A stretch of DNA of 64,000 nt from Desulfovibrio sp. 86 (GTDB lineage Bacteria > Desulfobacterota > Desulfovibrionia > Desulfovibrionales > Desulfovibrionaceae): contig NZ_LR738849.1 of NCBI RefSeq assembly GCF_902702915.1, forward strand, positions 2,868,001-2,932,000, read 5' to 3'. The notes below the pieces were generated by a model. It did not search any database, had not been told where the DNA came from, and was given only the letters and a program-made list of their open reading frames with translations. Of the stretch, positions 50,649 through 60,136 are shown one piece after another (the stretch's first letter is position 1; each line of letters begins with the position of its first letter). The position numbers and the translations under genes are program-made.

Positions 50649-51806
50649 CTACTTTGTTTCCGCAGTGTGCAGGGGGCGCAGTTCTATATGGATGTCGCCG
50701 CCGCTGGTATGGGTTCCCATAACGCGCATGCGCAGCGCTTCGTCCAGACTCAAGGGAGCCCGGCCGGAAAAAAGCGGGTGCGCGTCTTCATCACCCAAGA
50801 TTATGGGCGCCATGTGCAGGCGAAATTCGTCAACAACTCCGGCTTCCAGAAGACTGAGAGCCAGATGCCCGCCCCCCTCGCACAAAAGGTAGGGGCAGTG
50901 CAGTTCTTCCCACAGGGCCTTGAGCATGTGGGTCAGGTCGGGGCCGCCGCGCAGCGCCGGGCCAAGGGAAAGCACACGCACGCCGATATCGCGCAGGGCT
51001 TTGGCCGTGGTTGAGGCGGCGGCAGCGGGCGAAGCGAGAAATACGGTCTGCTCCGGCCGTTCTTTCAGCAGGTAAAAATCCGCGTCGGGCTGCGGCAGGC
51101 GCGATGTGAGCACGCACGCCAGAGGCTGGCGGCAGTCGGGCTCGTCATCGCTGATGGGGCGCACGGTGAGGCGCGGGTTGTCCGCGCGAAAGGTGCCGCC
51201 GCCCACAAGCACTGCGCCGCCGCAATGACCGATGCCAGCCCTCAATTGCTGCACTTCCTGCCGTGATTCTTCGGAGCTGATCCACTGGGATTCGCCCCGG
51301 CGTGTGGCAATGCGGCCATCAAGAGTGGCGGCCATCTTCAAAATGACATAGGGGCGCTGCTTCTGCTGCCAGACCAGAAAGTCGGCCACAAGGTCGCGGC
51401 AGGCATCAGCGCACACGCCCTCAATAACTTCCAGACCGCTTTCGCGCAATTGGCATGCGCCGCCGCAGGCTTCAGGGTTGGGGTCGGCAAGGCCCACCAC
51501 GATTTTCTTGATCCCCGCCCGACGTACGGCATCGGTGCAGGGGGGCGTCTTGCCCTGGTGGCAGCAGGGTTCGAGCGTGACAACAAGAGTGCACTGGGAC
51601 GGGTCTACTCCCCTGGCGGCAGCGTCCTTGAGGCAGGCCACCTCGGCATGGTCAAGCCCTGCGGCATGGTGCCACCCTCTGGCCACAACATGGCCGTCAC
51701 GCACAAGCACCGCGCCCACCATGGGGTTGGGGCAGGTTTTCCAGCGGCCCTTCCGCGCCAGAGCGATGGCTTCACGCATGAAGGGGGCGTAATCCAGTTC
51801 AGACAT
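50649..51806 (-). CDS. ribD: Bifunctional riboflavin biosynthesis deaminase/reductase RibD
   Basis: Two steps of riboflavin synthesis. The N-terminal cytidine-deaminase fold binds zinc through HAEVACL and TLEPCCHQGKTPPC (about residues 53-88). The C-terminal reductase part starts near VILKMAATLDGRIATRRGESQWIS and has LVGGGTFRADNPRLTVR and LLCEGGGHLALSLL. It is 385 aa, normal. It starts 5 bp after the dCMP deaminase gene. Confidence 0.97.
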   Translation of the reverse strand: MSELDYAPFMREAIALARKGRWKTCPNPMVGAVLVRDGHVVARGWHHAAGLDHAEVACLKDAAARGVDPSQCTLVVTLEPCCHQGKTPPCTDAVRRAGIKKIVVGLADPNPEACGGACQLRESGLEVIEGVCADACRDLVADFLVWQQKQRPYVILKMAATLDGRIATRRGESQWISSEESRQEVQQLRAGIGHCGGAVLVGGGTFRADNPRLTVRPISDDEPDCRQPLACVLTSRLPQPDADFYLLKERPEQTVFLASPAAAASTTAKALRDIGVRVLSLGPALRGGPDLTHMLKALWEELHCPYLLCEGGGHLALSLLEAGVVDEFRLHMAPIILGDEDAHPLFSGRAPLSLDEALRMRVMGTHTSGGDIHIELRPLHTAETK

Positions 51807-51811
51807 GGGAT

Positions 51812-52288
51812 CTACTCCGGCTGGGGGCTGATGACGGGTGGAACGAAGTTCAGTCTTTCCACATGCACCCCCGCTTCAGCAAGCATGGTGGTGGCAAGTT
51901 CGTCAGGATAGTATTCCGCGTAATAAATATGCCGTATGCCGCAGTTGATAAGCATCTTGCTGCACTGAACGCAGGGATGGGTCGTGCAGTACAGTTCAGC
52001 GCCGCTGATATTGATGCCATGCACGGCGGCCTGAATAATGACATTCTGTTCCGCATGCAGGCCCCGGCAGATTTCATGCCGCTGGCCCGAGGGAATGCCC
52101 ATCTGCTCACGCAGGCAGCCAATGTCAAGACAGTGCGGGACACCAGCGGGAGCGCCATTATACCCTGTGGCGAGAATGCGCTTGTCCTTCACGGCCACAG
52201 CGCCGACCTTGCGGCGCGTGCATGTTGAGCGCCCGCTCACAAGGTAGGTGATGTTCATAAAATATTCAGGCCAAGGCAGACGTTGCAT
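51812..52288 (-). CDS. Deoxycytidylate (dCMP) deaminase family protein
   Basis: A zinc deaminase, 158 aa, most like ComE/dCMP deaminases that supply dUMP for thymidylate. Motifs are [25 protein letters not shown] (His ligand and catalytic Glu) and [15 protein letters not shown] (two Cys ligands). An extra Cys/His set in [12 protein letters not shown] is the second, structural metal site usual in this type. It is between glyA and ribD. The same neighbourhood is known in other Desulfovibrio. Confidence 0.93.
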   Translation of the reverse strand: MQRLPWPEYFMNITYLVSGRSTCTRRKVGAVAVKDKRILATGYNGAPAGVPHCLDIGCLREQMGIPSGQRHEICRGLHAEQNVIIQAAVHGINISGAELYCTTHPCVQCSKMLINCGIRHIYYAEYYPDELATTMLAEAGVHVERLNFVPPVISPQPE

Positions 52289-52417
52289 AAGATACCCGTT
52301 AAAATTTCACACAGTGTACATAGCGGAGACACAAAAGCCAAGCCGGGGAACCTGGGCCTTGAGGGTGAAAAAACACGGTGTTTACGTAAGGGCGCAGGGG
52401 CCGATTTCTAGCAGGGA

Positions 52418-52446
52418 CGGCCCGAAGGTGGTAAGCCTTCGGGCCG
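52418..52446 (-). terminator. Hairpin after glyA
   Basis: CGGCCCGAAGG / CCTTCGGGCCG 11-bp perfect stem, about 75 bp after the glyA stop on the minus strand. No U-run. Confidence 0.55.
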
Positions 52447-52456
52447 CCAAAGGCCA

Positions 52457-52522
52457 TTGTTTCAAAAAAAGTGAAGCAACGCCGCCAAACAAAATAAATC
52501 AGCGTTTCCCTAAAATGCTCTA
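52457..52522 (+). repeat. ~50-bp dispersed repeat, copy 2, with TGCTCTA end
   Basis: TGTTTCAAAAAAAGTGAAGC, AACGCCGCCAAACAAAATAA and ATCAGCGTTTCC, followed by TAAAATGCTCTA, which is the same end signature as the mosaic repeats. It abuts the glyA stop codon. Confidence 0.8.
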
Positions 52523-53758
52523 ATGGGCGAACAGGGGAAACTGAAGGGCGAACTCTTCAACTTCCGCACGAATTTTTTCAAGGGCAGCAGCGTCATTGCG
52601 GTTTTCAATGGCCGTTACAATAAACTTGCCCACAATGCGCATGTGATCCTGCTTCATGCCGCGCGTGGTGAGGGCCGCGGTGCCCAGGCGCACGCCCGAC
52701 GTCACAAAGGGAGAGCGCGTTTCAAAGGGAACAGTATTCTTGTTGACCGTGATGCCAGCGGTATCCAGCGCTATTTCAGCGTCCTTGCCGGTGATGTCCT
52801 TGCGGGTCAGGTCCACCAGCATGAGGTGGTTGTCGGTGCCGCCGGACACAAGGTCGTACCCTGCATCGGTCAGGCATGCCGCCAGGGTGGCCGCATTGTC
52901 AATCACCTGCTTCTGATAGGCCTTGAAAGAGGGGTGCAGCGCCTCGCCCAGGGCCACGGCCTTGGCGGCCACCACGTGCATCAGGGGGCCGCCCTGAATG
53001 CCGGGGAAAATCTGGCTGTTCAGCGTCTTGGCCATGTCTTCGGTGGACAGGATCATGCCGCCACGGGGGCCGCGCAGGGTTTTGTGCGTGGTTGTCGTGG
53101 TGACGTGGGCGTAGGGCACGGGGCTCTGGTGCAAACCTGCGGCCACAAGACCGGCGATATGCGCCATGTCTACCACCAGCTTGGCGTCAACTTCATCGGC
53201 AATGGCCCGGAAGCGGGCAAAGTCAATGGCGCGGGGGTAGGCGCTTGCGCCGGCCATGATGACCTTGGGCCTGTGTTCACGCGCTTTGTCCGCCACCGCG
53301 TCATAATCGATGCGGCCGGTTTCACGCTGCACGCCGTAGGACACGATGGTGAAGAGGCGGCCGGAAAAATTTACCGGACTGCCATGGGTGAGGTGCCCGC
53401 CGTGGGAAAGGTCCATGCCGAGAATGGTGTCGCCAGGCTTGAGGAAGGCCAGATAGGCGGCCATGTTGGCCTGAGAGCCGGAGTGGGGCTGCACGTTGGC
53501 GTACTGGGCGTCAAAAAGCAGTTTGGCGCGTTCCTGGGCAAGGGTTTCGACCATATCCACATATTCGCAGCCGCCGTAATAGCGTTTGCCGGGATACCCT
53601 TCCGCATACTTGTTGGTGAGTATGCTGCCCTGCGCCTGCCTCACGGCAGTCGAAACGATGTTTTCCGAAGCGATAAGCTCAAGCTTACCCATCTGCCTTT
53701 GCGATTCAAGAAAAATGGCCCGTGCGATTTCCGGGTCCTGAAGGAGAATTTCATCCAT
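52520..53758 (-). CDS. glyA: Serine hydroxymethyltransferase
   Basis: A PLP enzyme that converts serine and tetrahydrofolate to glycine and methylene-THF. It is 412 aa. The PLP lysine is in [16 protein letters not shown]; other blocks are [38 protein letters not shown] and the [12 protein letters not shown] cofactor site. Its stop codon lies inside the end of a dispersed repeat. It is between fabF and the dCMP deaminase gene. Confidence 0.98.
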   Translation of the reverse strand: MDEILLQDPEIARAIFLESQRQMGKLELIASENIVSTAVRQAQGSILTNKYAEGYPGKRYYGGCEYVDMVETLAQERAKLLFDAQYANVQPHSGSQANMAAYLAFLKPGDTILGMDLSHGGHLTHGSPVNFSGRLFTIVSYGVQRETGRIDYDAVADKAREHRPKVIMAGASAYPRAIDFARFRAIADEVDAKLVVDMAHIAGLVAAGLHQSPVPYAHVTTTTTHKTLRGPRGGMILSTEDMAKTLNSQIFPGIQGGPLMHVVAAKAVALGEALHPSFKAYQKQVIDNAATLAACLTDAGYDLVSGGTDNHLMLVDLTRKDITGKDAEIALDTAGITVNKNTVPFETRSPFVTSGVRLGTAALTTRGMKQDHMRIVGKFIVTAIENRNDAAALEKIRAEVEEFALQFPLFAH

Positions 53759-53781
53759 GAACGTGGTCCTCAGTGAAATAT

Positions 53782-53806
53782 ACTGCCCGCCACAGTGGCG
53801 GGCAGT
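53782..53806 (-). terminator. Hairpin between fabF and glyA
   Basis: ACTGCCCGCCAC / GTGGCGGGCAGT 12-bp perfect stem with a one-base centre. It may mark a processing or partial termination point in the operon. Confidence 0.5.
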
Positions 53807-53902
53807 GTTGTGAATAGGCTGGACCCGGCGGAGGGGGGCGGATCTGTGGGCAGCGCGTTTTTCCGGGCGTCCCTGGTGATTCAGGCAGGTGCTGCCAGGG
53901 CG

Positions 53903-55150
53903 CTATTTATCCCATTTTTTCAAAATCAGGCTGGCATTGGTGCCGCCAAAGCCAAAGGAGTTGCACATGGCATACTCGCAGGCGATATGCTTTGAACCGT
54001 CGGCCATGTAGTCAAGGTCGCAGGCCGGGTCGGGGGTGTCGAGGTTGATGGTGCCGGGCAGCATTTCGTCATGCAGCGCCAGCGCCGTGAACACGGATTC
54101 GATGCCGCCGGCAGCGCCAAGCAGATGCCCCGTCATGGATTTTGTGGCCGATATCTTGATCTTTTTGGCATGGTCGCCAAAAACCAGTTTGATGGCCTTG
54201 GTTTCAATGCTGTCATTGAGCATTGTGGACGTGGCGTGGGCATTGATGTGCCCGATGGCCGAGGGAGCAATGCCCGCCTCGCGCAGGGCGTTCTGCATGG
54301 CGCGCGCCATGCCTTCGCCGTTTTCACAGGGGGCGGTCATATGGTAGGCGTCGCCGGAAGCGCCGTATCCCACCATTTCAGCGTAAATCTTCGCGCCGCG
54401 CTCCTGGGCCGATTCTAGCGTTTCAAGCAGCAGCAGCCCCGCGCCTTCGCCAATGACAAAACCGTCACGGTTGGCGTCAAAGGGACGTGAAGCCTTGGTG
54501 GGGTCATCGTTGTGCTGCGTTGAAAGGGCCTTGAGGGCCGTAAAGCCCGCCACGCCAAGGGGCGTGACCGTGGCTTCGACGCCGCCGGTGATAACGGCCG
54601 TGACCCTGCCGAGCAAAAGCTCGCTGAAGGACGTGCCCATGGCGTGAATGGCCGAGGCGCAGGCAGTGGTGGTGACGATGTTGGGCCCCTTGGCCCCTGT
54701 GAAGATGGATATTTGCCCAGGCCCCATATTGGAGATGAGCATGGGGATCATGAAGGGCGAAATTTTGTTGGGGCCAGACTCCAGCAGCTTGGCATGGTAG
54801 GTCTCAATGGTATGCAGGCCGCCAAGGCCGATGCCGAGTATCACGGCCGTGTCATAGGCATTGGCGTCCGTCACTTCATAGCCCGCGTCCTTGAGCAGCA
54901 TCTGGGCCGAAGCCACGGCAAACTGGGTAAAACGGTCCATGCGTCGCACCTGCTTGGCGGGCATGAACTCTTCGGGCGCGAAATTTTTCACCTCGCCCGC
55001 GATCCGGGAATCATAGGCCGAGGCATCAAAAAGCGTGATGGGCGCAATGCCCGACTCGCCTGCGAGCAGTTTTTTCCAGGTGCTCTCAATATCGTTGGCG
55101 AGGGGCGTAACGCCGCCAACACCAGTGATTACTACGCGGGGACGGGTCAT
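53903..55150 (-). CDS. fabF: Beta-ketoacyl-ACP synthase II
   Basis: A condensing enzyme of fatty-acid elongation, 415 aa. The catalytic Cys is in TTTACASAIHAMG, and the two active-site His are in INAHATSTMLND and KSMTGHLLGAAGG. The end FGFGGTNASLILKK is typical. It begins 72 bp after acpP in the canonical acpP-fabF order. Confidence 0.98.
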   Translation of the reverse strand: MTRPRVVITGVGGVTPLANDIESTWKKLLAGESGIAPITLFDASAYDSRIAGEVKNFAPEEFMPAKQVRRMDRFTQFAVASAQMLLKDAGYEVTDANAYDTAVILGIGLGGLHTIETYHAKLLESGPNKISPFMIPMLISNMGPGQISIFTGAKGPNIVTTTACASAIHAMGTSFSELLLGRVTAVITGGVEATVTPLGVAGFTALKALSTQHNDDPTKASRPFDANRDGFVIGEGAGLLLLETLESAQERGAKIYAEMVGYGASGDAYHMTAPCENGEGMARAMQNALREAGIAPSAIGHINAHATSTMLNDSIETKAIKLVFGDHAKKIKISATKSMTGHLLGAAGGIESVFTALALHDEMLPGTINLDTPDPACDLDYMADGSKHIACEYAMCNSFGFGGTNASLILKKWDK

Positions 55151-55222
55151 GCATGCTCCTTTGATGCGGGAGGGGGTTTGCAGGCCCCCTCACACGCAGC
55201 AGATCTGGCGATCAAACTCTGG

Positions 55223-55456
55223 CTATTTCTTTTCTTCAATATAGGAAATGGCGTCCTGAACCTTCAGAAGTTTCTGAGCATCGTCATCAGCGATTTCGAC
55301 TTCAAATTCTTCTTCCATGGCCATGATCAGTTCGGTCAGGTCAAGGGAGTCAGCGCCCAGATCTTCCACAAAGCTGGCTTCGGGCTTCACTTCATCAGCG
55401 CTCACGCCAAGTTGGTCAACAATAATTTTTTTAACTTTTTCAGCGACATCAGACAT
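55223..55456 (-). CDS. acpP: Acyl carrier protein
   Basis: A 77-aa acidic four-helix carrier. The phosphopantetheine serine is in [27 protein letters not shown]-type site lies before the start. It sits between fabG and fabF. Confidence 0.98.
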   Translation of the reverse strand: MSDVAEKVKKIIVDQLGVSADEVKPEASFVEDLGADSLDLTELIMAMEEEFEVEIADDDAQKLLKVQDAISYIEEKK

Positions 55457-55534
55457 GGTATCCTCCAGGTAATTTAATGATCACTTCCAAACCCGGCCTC
55501 AGGGGTGCGCCGGGAGAGTCTCCGGACTTTCCGC

Positions 55535-56296
55535 CTAACAGTGCATGCCCCCATTCACCCCGAGCACCTGCCCGGTGATATAGGCAGCTTTGTCCGACGC
55601 GAGAAAGGCGACGGTTTCGGCCACATCCTGAGCAGTGCCCATGCGCTTGAGAGGAATGGATTCTTCATAGCTTTTGCGCACTTCGTCGCTGAGGGCGGCG
55701 GTCATGTCCGTTTCGATGAACCCGGGGGCCACGGCGTTGACCGTGATCTGCCGGGTAGCCAGTTCTTTGGCGCAGGACTTGGTAAGGCCCAACAGGGCGG
55801 CTTTGGCCGAGGCGTAGTTGGCCTGGCCGGCGTTGCCCATCTGGCCCACCACCGAAGAAATATTTACAATGCGGCCCTTGCGCGCCTTGCTCATGATTTT
55901 GGCGGCTTCGCGGGTGCAGATGAAAGCGCCGCGCAGATTGACGTTGATGACCTGATCAAAGTCTTCGTCTTTCATGCGAACAAGAAAGCCATCCTTGGTG
56001 ATGCCCGCATTGTTGACCAACACGGCAAGATTGACTTTATCTTTGATTTCATTGGCAAAAAATTCAGAAACAGCGGCGCTGTCGCTGACATTCAGGGCAA
56101 AAGCCCTGGCATGGCCGCCCTGCGCCCTGATTTCGGCTGCCACCTGTTCCGCTTCAGCGGGGCGGCTCACATAGGTAAGAAAAACCTGAAAACCATCGCG
56201 GGCAAGGGTTTGGGCAATGGCCCGCCCGATGCCGCGCGAACCGCCCGTCACAATGGCGGTGGGCGTAGCGGTGGGTGCGGAATGCTCTGTACTCAT
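55535..56296 (-). CDS. fabG: 3-oxoacyl-ACP reductase
   Basis: A short-chain dehydrogenase, 253 aa. The NADPH site is VTGGSRGIGRAIAQ, and the catalytic set is Ser in NISSVVGQMGN with Tyr and Lys in NYASAKAALLG. NNAGITKDGFLVRM is the usual FabG block. It ends YITGQVLGVNGGMHC. An N-terminal extension (MSTEHSAPTATP) is short and unconserved. It lies between fabH, 216 bp upstream, and acpP. Confidence 0.97.
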   Translation of the reverse strand: MSTEHSAPTATPTAIVTGGSRGIGRAIAQTLARDGFQVFLTYVSRPAEAEQVAAEIRAQGGHARAFALNVSDSAAVSEFFANEIKDKVNLAVLVNNAGITKDGFLVRMKDEDFDQVINVNLRGAFICTREAAKIMSKARKGRIVNISSVVGQMGNAGQANYASAKAALLGLTKSCAKELATRQITVNAVAPGFIETDMTAALSDEVRKSYEESIPLKRMGTAQDVAETVAFLASDKAAYITGQVLGVNGGMHC

Positions 56297-56512
56297 GCTC
56301 GTTCTGCCTTTGCTTGAGTGTGCTGTTTATAGCGTGACCATGCGTTCATTTCAATGCCGCCGACAAGAAAAAAAGCATTGCGCGGCGGGCTGCGCTCTGG
56401 TCTGCACAACATCGGTTGATGGAGTGTGACTCCGTCCCGCGACGCCTGTGTAAAATCCGCGCGGCAAAGTGGTTACAGGTTGGCGGCCTGAGCGCGGATA
56501 GCCCTGAAAAGA

Positions 56513-57499
56513 TTAAAACCGCAGCAGGGCCGCGCCCCAGGTCAAACCCGCGCCAAAGGCGGTGACGAGCATACGGTCGCCAGCCTTGATGCGCCCGGCG
56601 GCGCGGGCTTCCGTAATGGCCAGGGGGATGGAGGCCGAGGACGTGTTGCCGTACTTGTCAACGTTGACAAAGACGCGGTCGCCGGTCATGTCCAGGCGGC
56701 TGCCCACAGCCTCAATGATGCGCATGTTGGCCTGATGGGGCACAAGCAGGTTCACGTCTTTGGCGGTAAGGCCGTTGCGTGTCAGCACATCTTCACAAAT
56801 GTGCACCATGTTGCGCACGGCATGCTTATAAGTCTCGCGGCCTTGCATGGTGATGAAAAAGTCGTCGCTGACGGGATCGCCCTTGGCGTAACGGCTGCTG
56901 GTTCCGCCGCCCACCACAATAAGGTCGCGCTGCGTGCCGTCGCTCTGGCAGATGACGTCCTCAAGCCCGGCCACAACATTGCCCGGTGAACTGGCGACAA
57001 TGCAGGCCGTGGCCGCATCGCCGAAAAGCACGCAGGTGCTTCTGTCGGCCCAGTTAACGCGGCGGGTCAGGGCCTCGGTGCAGACGAAAAGAATTTTGGC
57101 CTCGGGCTGCTGGGCCAGAAGGGCGCGGCAGATAGAAAGGCCGTAGATAAAGCCGGAGCAGGCTGCGCCAAAATCAAAGGCCATGACCGGCCCTGTGCCG
57201 AGCTGCCCCGCCATGATGCAGGCCACGGAAGGCGAAAGCACGTCAGGCGTGCAGGTGGCCGCAATGACGTGGGTAAGTTCAGAGGCTTCCATGCCCGCAT
57301 CGGCCAGGGCCTTGCGGGCGGCCTTGAGGCCAAGGTCGGAAGTGTTCTCGTCATCGGCCAGCCTGTGTCGCTGCTTTATGCCAGTCCGGGTAACAATCCA
57401 TTCTTCGTTGGTGTCAACCACCTTGGCGAGGTCTTCGTTGGTCAGGACCGCGTCCGGCACATAGGCGCTCAGCGCAAGCAAATGGCAGAGAGGGTTCAT
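56513..57499 (-). CDS. fabH: Beta-ketoacyl-ACP synthase III
   Basis: It starts fatty-acid synthesis by joining acetyl-CoA and malonyl-ACP. It is 328 aa. The catalytic Cys is in FDFGAACSGFIYGL, His in LVPHQANMRIIEA and Asn in DKYGNTSSASIPLA. It starts at 57499 (MNPLCHLLALSAYVPD), 16 bp after plsX; a longer frame to 57622 overlaps plsX and is unlikely. The ribosome-binding site is weak (GGCGG). Confidence 0.97.
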   Translation of the reverse strand: MNPLCHLLALSAYVPDAVLTNEDLAKVVDTNEEWIVTRTGIKQRHRLADDENTSDLGLKAARKALADAGMEASELTHVIAATCTPDVLSPSVACIMAGQLGTGPVMAFDFGAACSGFIYGLSICRALLAQQPEAKILFVCTEALTRRVNWADRSTCVLFGDAATACIVASSPGNVVAGLEDVICQSDGTQRDLIVVGGGTSSRYAKGDPVSDDFFITMQGRETYKHAVRNMVHICEDVLTRNGLTAKDVNLLVPHQANMRIIEAVGSRLDMTGDRVFVNVDKYGNTSSASIPLAITEARAAGRIKAGDRMLVTAFGAGLTWGAALLRF

Positions 57500-57515
57500 T
57501 CTGTAGTACCGCCGG

Positions 57516-58550
57516 TTAGATGGCGCGTGAGAAGCGCGTGAGCTCCTCGTTGGCCAGGATGGTCTCGGCAAGGTGGCTGTTGGTGCCTTTGCGAACAAAA
57601 GTACCGCCCATTTTGATGGCATTTGTCATGGCAAGCGAGCTGGAACGACCATGACAGACTATGGCCAGGCCCTGAAGGCCCAACAGCGGCGCGCCGCCGT
57701 ACTCGGCATAGTCAATGGTGCTGGCAAACTTTTTGAAAGCGCCCTTGGCCAGCATGCCGCCAAGAGCGGGCAGCACGCCGGTAGTAAAGACTTTCTTGAG
57801 CATGCGCACCAGCGATGACGCCAGGCCCTCGCTCATCTTGACCACCACGTTGCCCACAAAACCGTCACATACCACGACATCAAGATCACCGGTAAAGATG
57901 TCCCGCCCTTCGGCATTCCCCACAAAGTTGAGGTTTTGGGCCATCTTTAGCAGTTCGTAGGCTTCCTTGACCTGAGAGTTGCCTTTGCCTTCTTCTTCAC
58001 CAATGCTCAGCAGGCTGACGCGGGGCGAGGGATAGCTCAGCAGATCCCTGGCAAAAGCGTCTCCCATAAGGCCGAACTGAAAAAGGTGATAGGGGCGGCA
58101 ATCCACATTGGCTCCGGCGTCAAGCACAACCACGGGGTCTTTTTCCGTAGGCAGCAAGGCGGCCAGAGCCGGACGCTCCACCCCGGGCAGGCGACCCATA
58201 ATGAACATGCCACAAGCCACTGTGGCGCCGGAATGTCCGGCACTGACCACAGCGTCCGCGGCGCCGTCCTTCACCAGGCGGCAGGCCACCTGGATAGAGG
58301 CGTTCTTTTTGCGGCGCAGAATGTCCGAGGGCTTTTCATTCATGTGCACCACATCATCGGCTTGAACGATATCATAATGCACGTCCTTGAGGTCAAGCTT
58401 GTTCAACTCGACCTCCAGCTTGGGGGTGTCGCCCACAAGCTGGATATGCAGATCATGAAGTCGGGCGGCCTCAACGGCACCCGGCACTACCACGGAGGGG
58501 CCAAAGTCCCCGCCCATGGCATCAACGGCGATGATGGGGCGCTCGTTCAT
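57516..58550 (-). CDS. plsX: Phosphate acyltransferase PlsX
   Basis: It makes acyl-phosphate from acyl-ACP for phospholipid synthesis. It is 344 aa. It opens PIIAVDAMGGDFGPSVVVPGA, the family signature, with further blocks AVVSAGHSGATVACGM and VVVCDGFVGNVVVKM. Its start overlaps the end of rpmF by one base, showing translational coupling. Confidence 0.97.
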   Translation of the reverse strand: MNERPIIAVDAMGGDFGPSVVVPGAVEAARLHDLHIQLVGDTPKLEVELNKLDLKDVHYDIVQADDVVHMNEKPSDILRRKKNASIQVACRLVKDGAADAVVSAGHSGATVACGMFIMGRLPGVERPALAALLPTEKDPVVVLDAGANVDCRPYHLFQFGLMGDAFARDLLSYPSPRVSLLSIGEEEGKGNSQVKEAYELLKMAQNLNFVGNAEGRDIFTGDLDVVVCDGFVGNVVVKMSEGLASSLVRMLKKVFTTGVLPALGGMLAKGAFKKFASTIDYAEYGGAPLLGLQGLAIVCHGRSSSLAMTNAIKMGGTFVRKGTNSHLAETILANEELTRFSRAI

Positions 58551-58732
58551 TACTCGCTATCGGTCTTGGCGACGACCTGACGGCCCTTGTACGTGCCGCA
58601 GCTGGGGCAGACGCAATGGGGCACGGTGGGCTCGCCGCAGGAGCAGTAAATAACGGCAGGAATGGCCACACGATCGTGAGAGCGGCGCATTCCCTTGCGG
58701 GAGCGGGATTTTTTATTCTGTTGCACAGCCAT
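58550..58732 (-). CDS. rpmF: Ribosomal protein L32
   Basis: A 60-aa large-subunit protein. The basic N-terminus MAVQQNKKSRSRKGMRRSHD is followed by a four-Cys zinc site (CSCGE...CVCPSCGTYKG). ATG 58732 has AGGAG upstream; upstream in-frame codons are not conserved. It overlaps plsX by one base. The order yceD-rpmF-plsX-fabH is widespread, but here a repeat separates yceD from rpmF. Confidence 0.97.
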   Translation of the reverse strand: MAVQQNKKSRSRKGMRRSHDRVAIPAVIYCSCGEPTVPHCVCPSCGTYKGRQVVAKTDSE

Positions 58733-58900
58733 GGTGTTCTCCTTTTCCGTCCTTGCGGACACGTAAGGCAAAGATATGGCGGGCAGGACCAGAAATAGGG
58801 CTTGCCCGCAAGACTCAGCAGTTTAGTAAAAAACTTTAGAAATGTCTAGGCTCCGTCTGTGGCAATCCATCAGCGGAAACCATTTTTTTAAGCCGTCAAG
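58733..58900 (-). other. Leader region of rpmF
   Basis: No gene. AT-rich in part (58815-58850); may carry a promoter for rpmF-plsX-fab, which the repeat next to it would otherwise separate from yceD. I cannot assign hexamers with confidence. Confidence 0.3.
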
Positions 58901-59023
58901 CTCGAGCAGTTAGCGAATGAAATGAGCTGACTGCTCTGCAAGGATTTTCAAGAAAATCCTTGCCACGAAATGCGCCCAGGCAGGCTTTTGCCTGACGTGC
59001 GCGAGCATTTCAAGTGTTAAAAA
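58901..59023 (+). repeat. Hairpin-rich dispersed repeat (family 2), copy 1, inside yceD-rpmF
   Basis: GAATGAAATGAG, TGCTCTGCAAGGATTTT with its complementary arm GAAAATCCTTGC, CACGAAATGCG, AGGCTTTTGCCT and GCGAGCATTTCAAGTGTTAA, in this order. The same order and nearly the same bases occur at 63016-63142. Confidence 0.8.
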
Positions 59024-59055
59024 CACCAGGTTCCGGCGCGCCCTGAGGCGCTCAT

Positions 59056-59622
59056 TCAGTTTTTGTGCAGCGTGAGACCGCGCAAAACAGCCATGCGGGG
59101 GTCAAGCTCTTCGTGCTCGCACGCGCAGAGTCCCTCATTGAGGTTGGCTCCGCAGATGGGGCAAAGCCCCTTGCATGTGGTGGCGCATAGGGGCGTCACG
59201 GGCAGGGCGAGCATGAGCTCTTCCCAGCAAATGGCCGCAAGGTCCAGCAGGGGCACGTTGTTTTCAAAAACGAGGCGACTTTCCGGAGTCTCTTCCTGCG
59301 AGCGCTCGGCGGAAGGCCCGGCAGCTTCGTCAAGTTCGTCGCTCTCCGGCAGTTCCTCAAAATCTTCAAAGCGCGCGTTGACCACAGCCAGGGCATCCTC
59401 GGTGCAGCGACTGCACGGCAGAACCACCTCGCCCGACAGACTGCCGCGCACAAGCCAGCCGCCGTCAGTGGGCAGCACGCTGATACTGGCGCTCAGGGGC
59501 TTGGTAATCCGGCAATCCATTTGAAACTCCTCAATGGAGTTCTGCCAGATGGCCTGATCGTCCAGATGAAACTCCCTGCCCTCGGGGGGCAGTTCGTTGA
59601 GTAATATGCGGTAATTCTGCAT
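59056..59622 (-). CDS. YceD/DUF177 family protein
   Basis: A 188-aa protein of the YceD (DUF177) family, found next to rpmF in most bacteria and linked in the literature to 23S rRNA accumulation. It has the family pair of Cys in VVLPCSRCTEDAL and a C-terminal Cys cluster CATTCKGLCPICGANLNEG with CAC, probably zinc-binding. The middle is an acidic insert (ESDELDEAAGPSAERSQEE). ATG 59622 has GAGGT upstream; a longer open frame upstream is unconserved. It is first gene of the lipid-ribosome operon. Confidence 0.9.
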   Translation of the reverse strand: MQNYRILLNELPPEGREFHLDDQAIWQNSIEEFQMDCRITKPLSASISVLPTDGGWLVRGSLSGEVVLPCSRCTEDALAVVNARFEDFEELPESDELDEAAGPSAERSQEETPESRLVFENNVPLLDLAAICWEELMLALPVTPLCATTCKGLCPICGANLNEGLCACEHEELDPRMAVLRGLTLHKN

Positions 59623-60136
59623 GAGGTACCTCGAAAGTCTGGCTACATACCCTTGGCCATAACAGTTGTCAAGAAAAGCGGTAAAACTTGCGTTCATGCC
59701 CCTGCCGGGCAAGGCCGACAATGGGGCCGACATCGGGGTCGAAATCTTGGCGGGACAGACGGCCCCGTTGCTGCCCAAATGCCTTGTCGCTCCGTGTCAA
59801 AGACCGTAATCCCTCAGCTTCCGGCCCTGCCTGCGGCGCAGCGAGACCTTTGCTCCTGGCGTGTCCGCAGCATTGTGCGTCGCTCCATGCCGTGTCTGCG
59901 GTTCTGTTAGCGAGTAACCTGTGCCGTATCCCAAAAAAACTCTGACAACAATCTATGGCTCAAGCGGCGGATGGCAAGTGGCCCCACATGAAGCGCCCGC
60001 CCCTTGGGACACCGGCCGTATGAAATGCCCCTTGCATGGAGCATTCGGGCAGGCGGCACCCGCCAGTTGCAGCGGCAGCCGGTTGGCATGGGTACGTAAC
60101 GCTGTCAGTACGTGGCTTCGTCAGCGCCCGCCACCG
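59623..60136. other. Non-coding gap
   Basis: Open frames on both strands cross it, but none has a ribosome-binding site or a recognisable product. It should hold the promoter of the yceD operon on the minus strand. I see no RNA gene. Confidence 0.4.
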
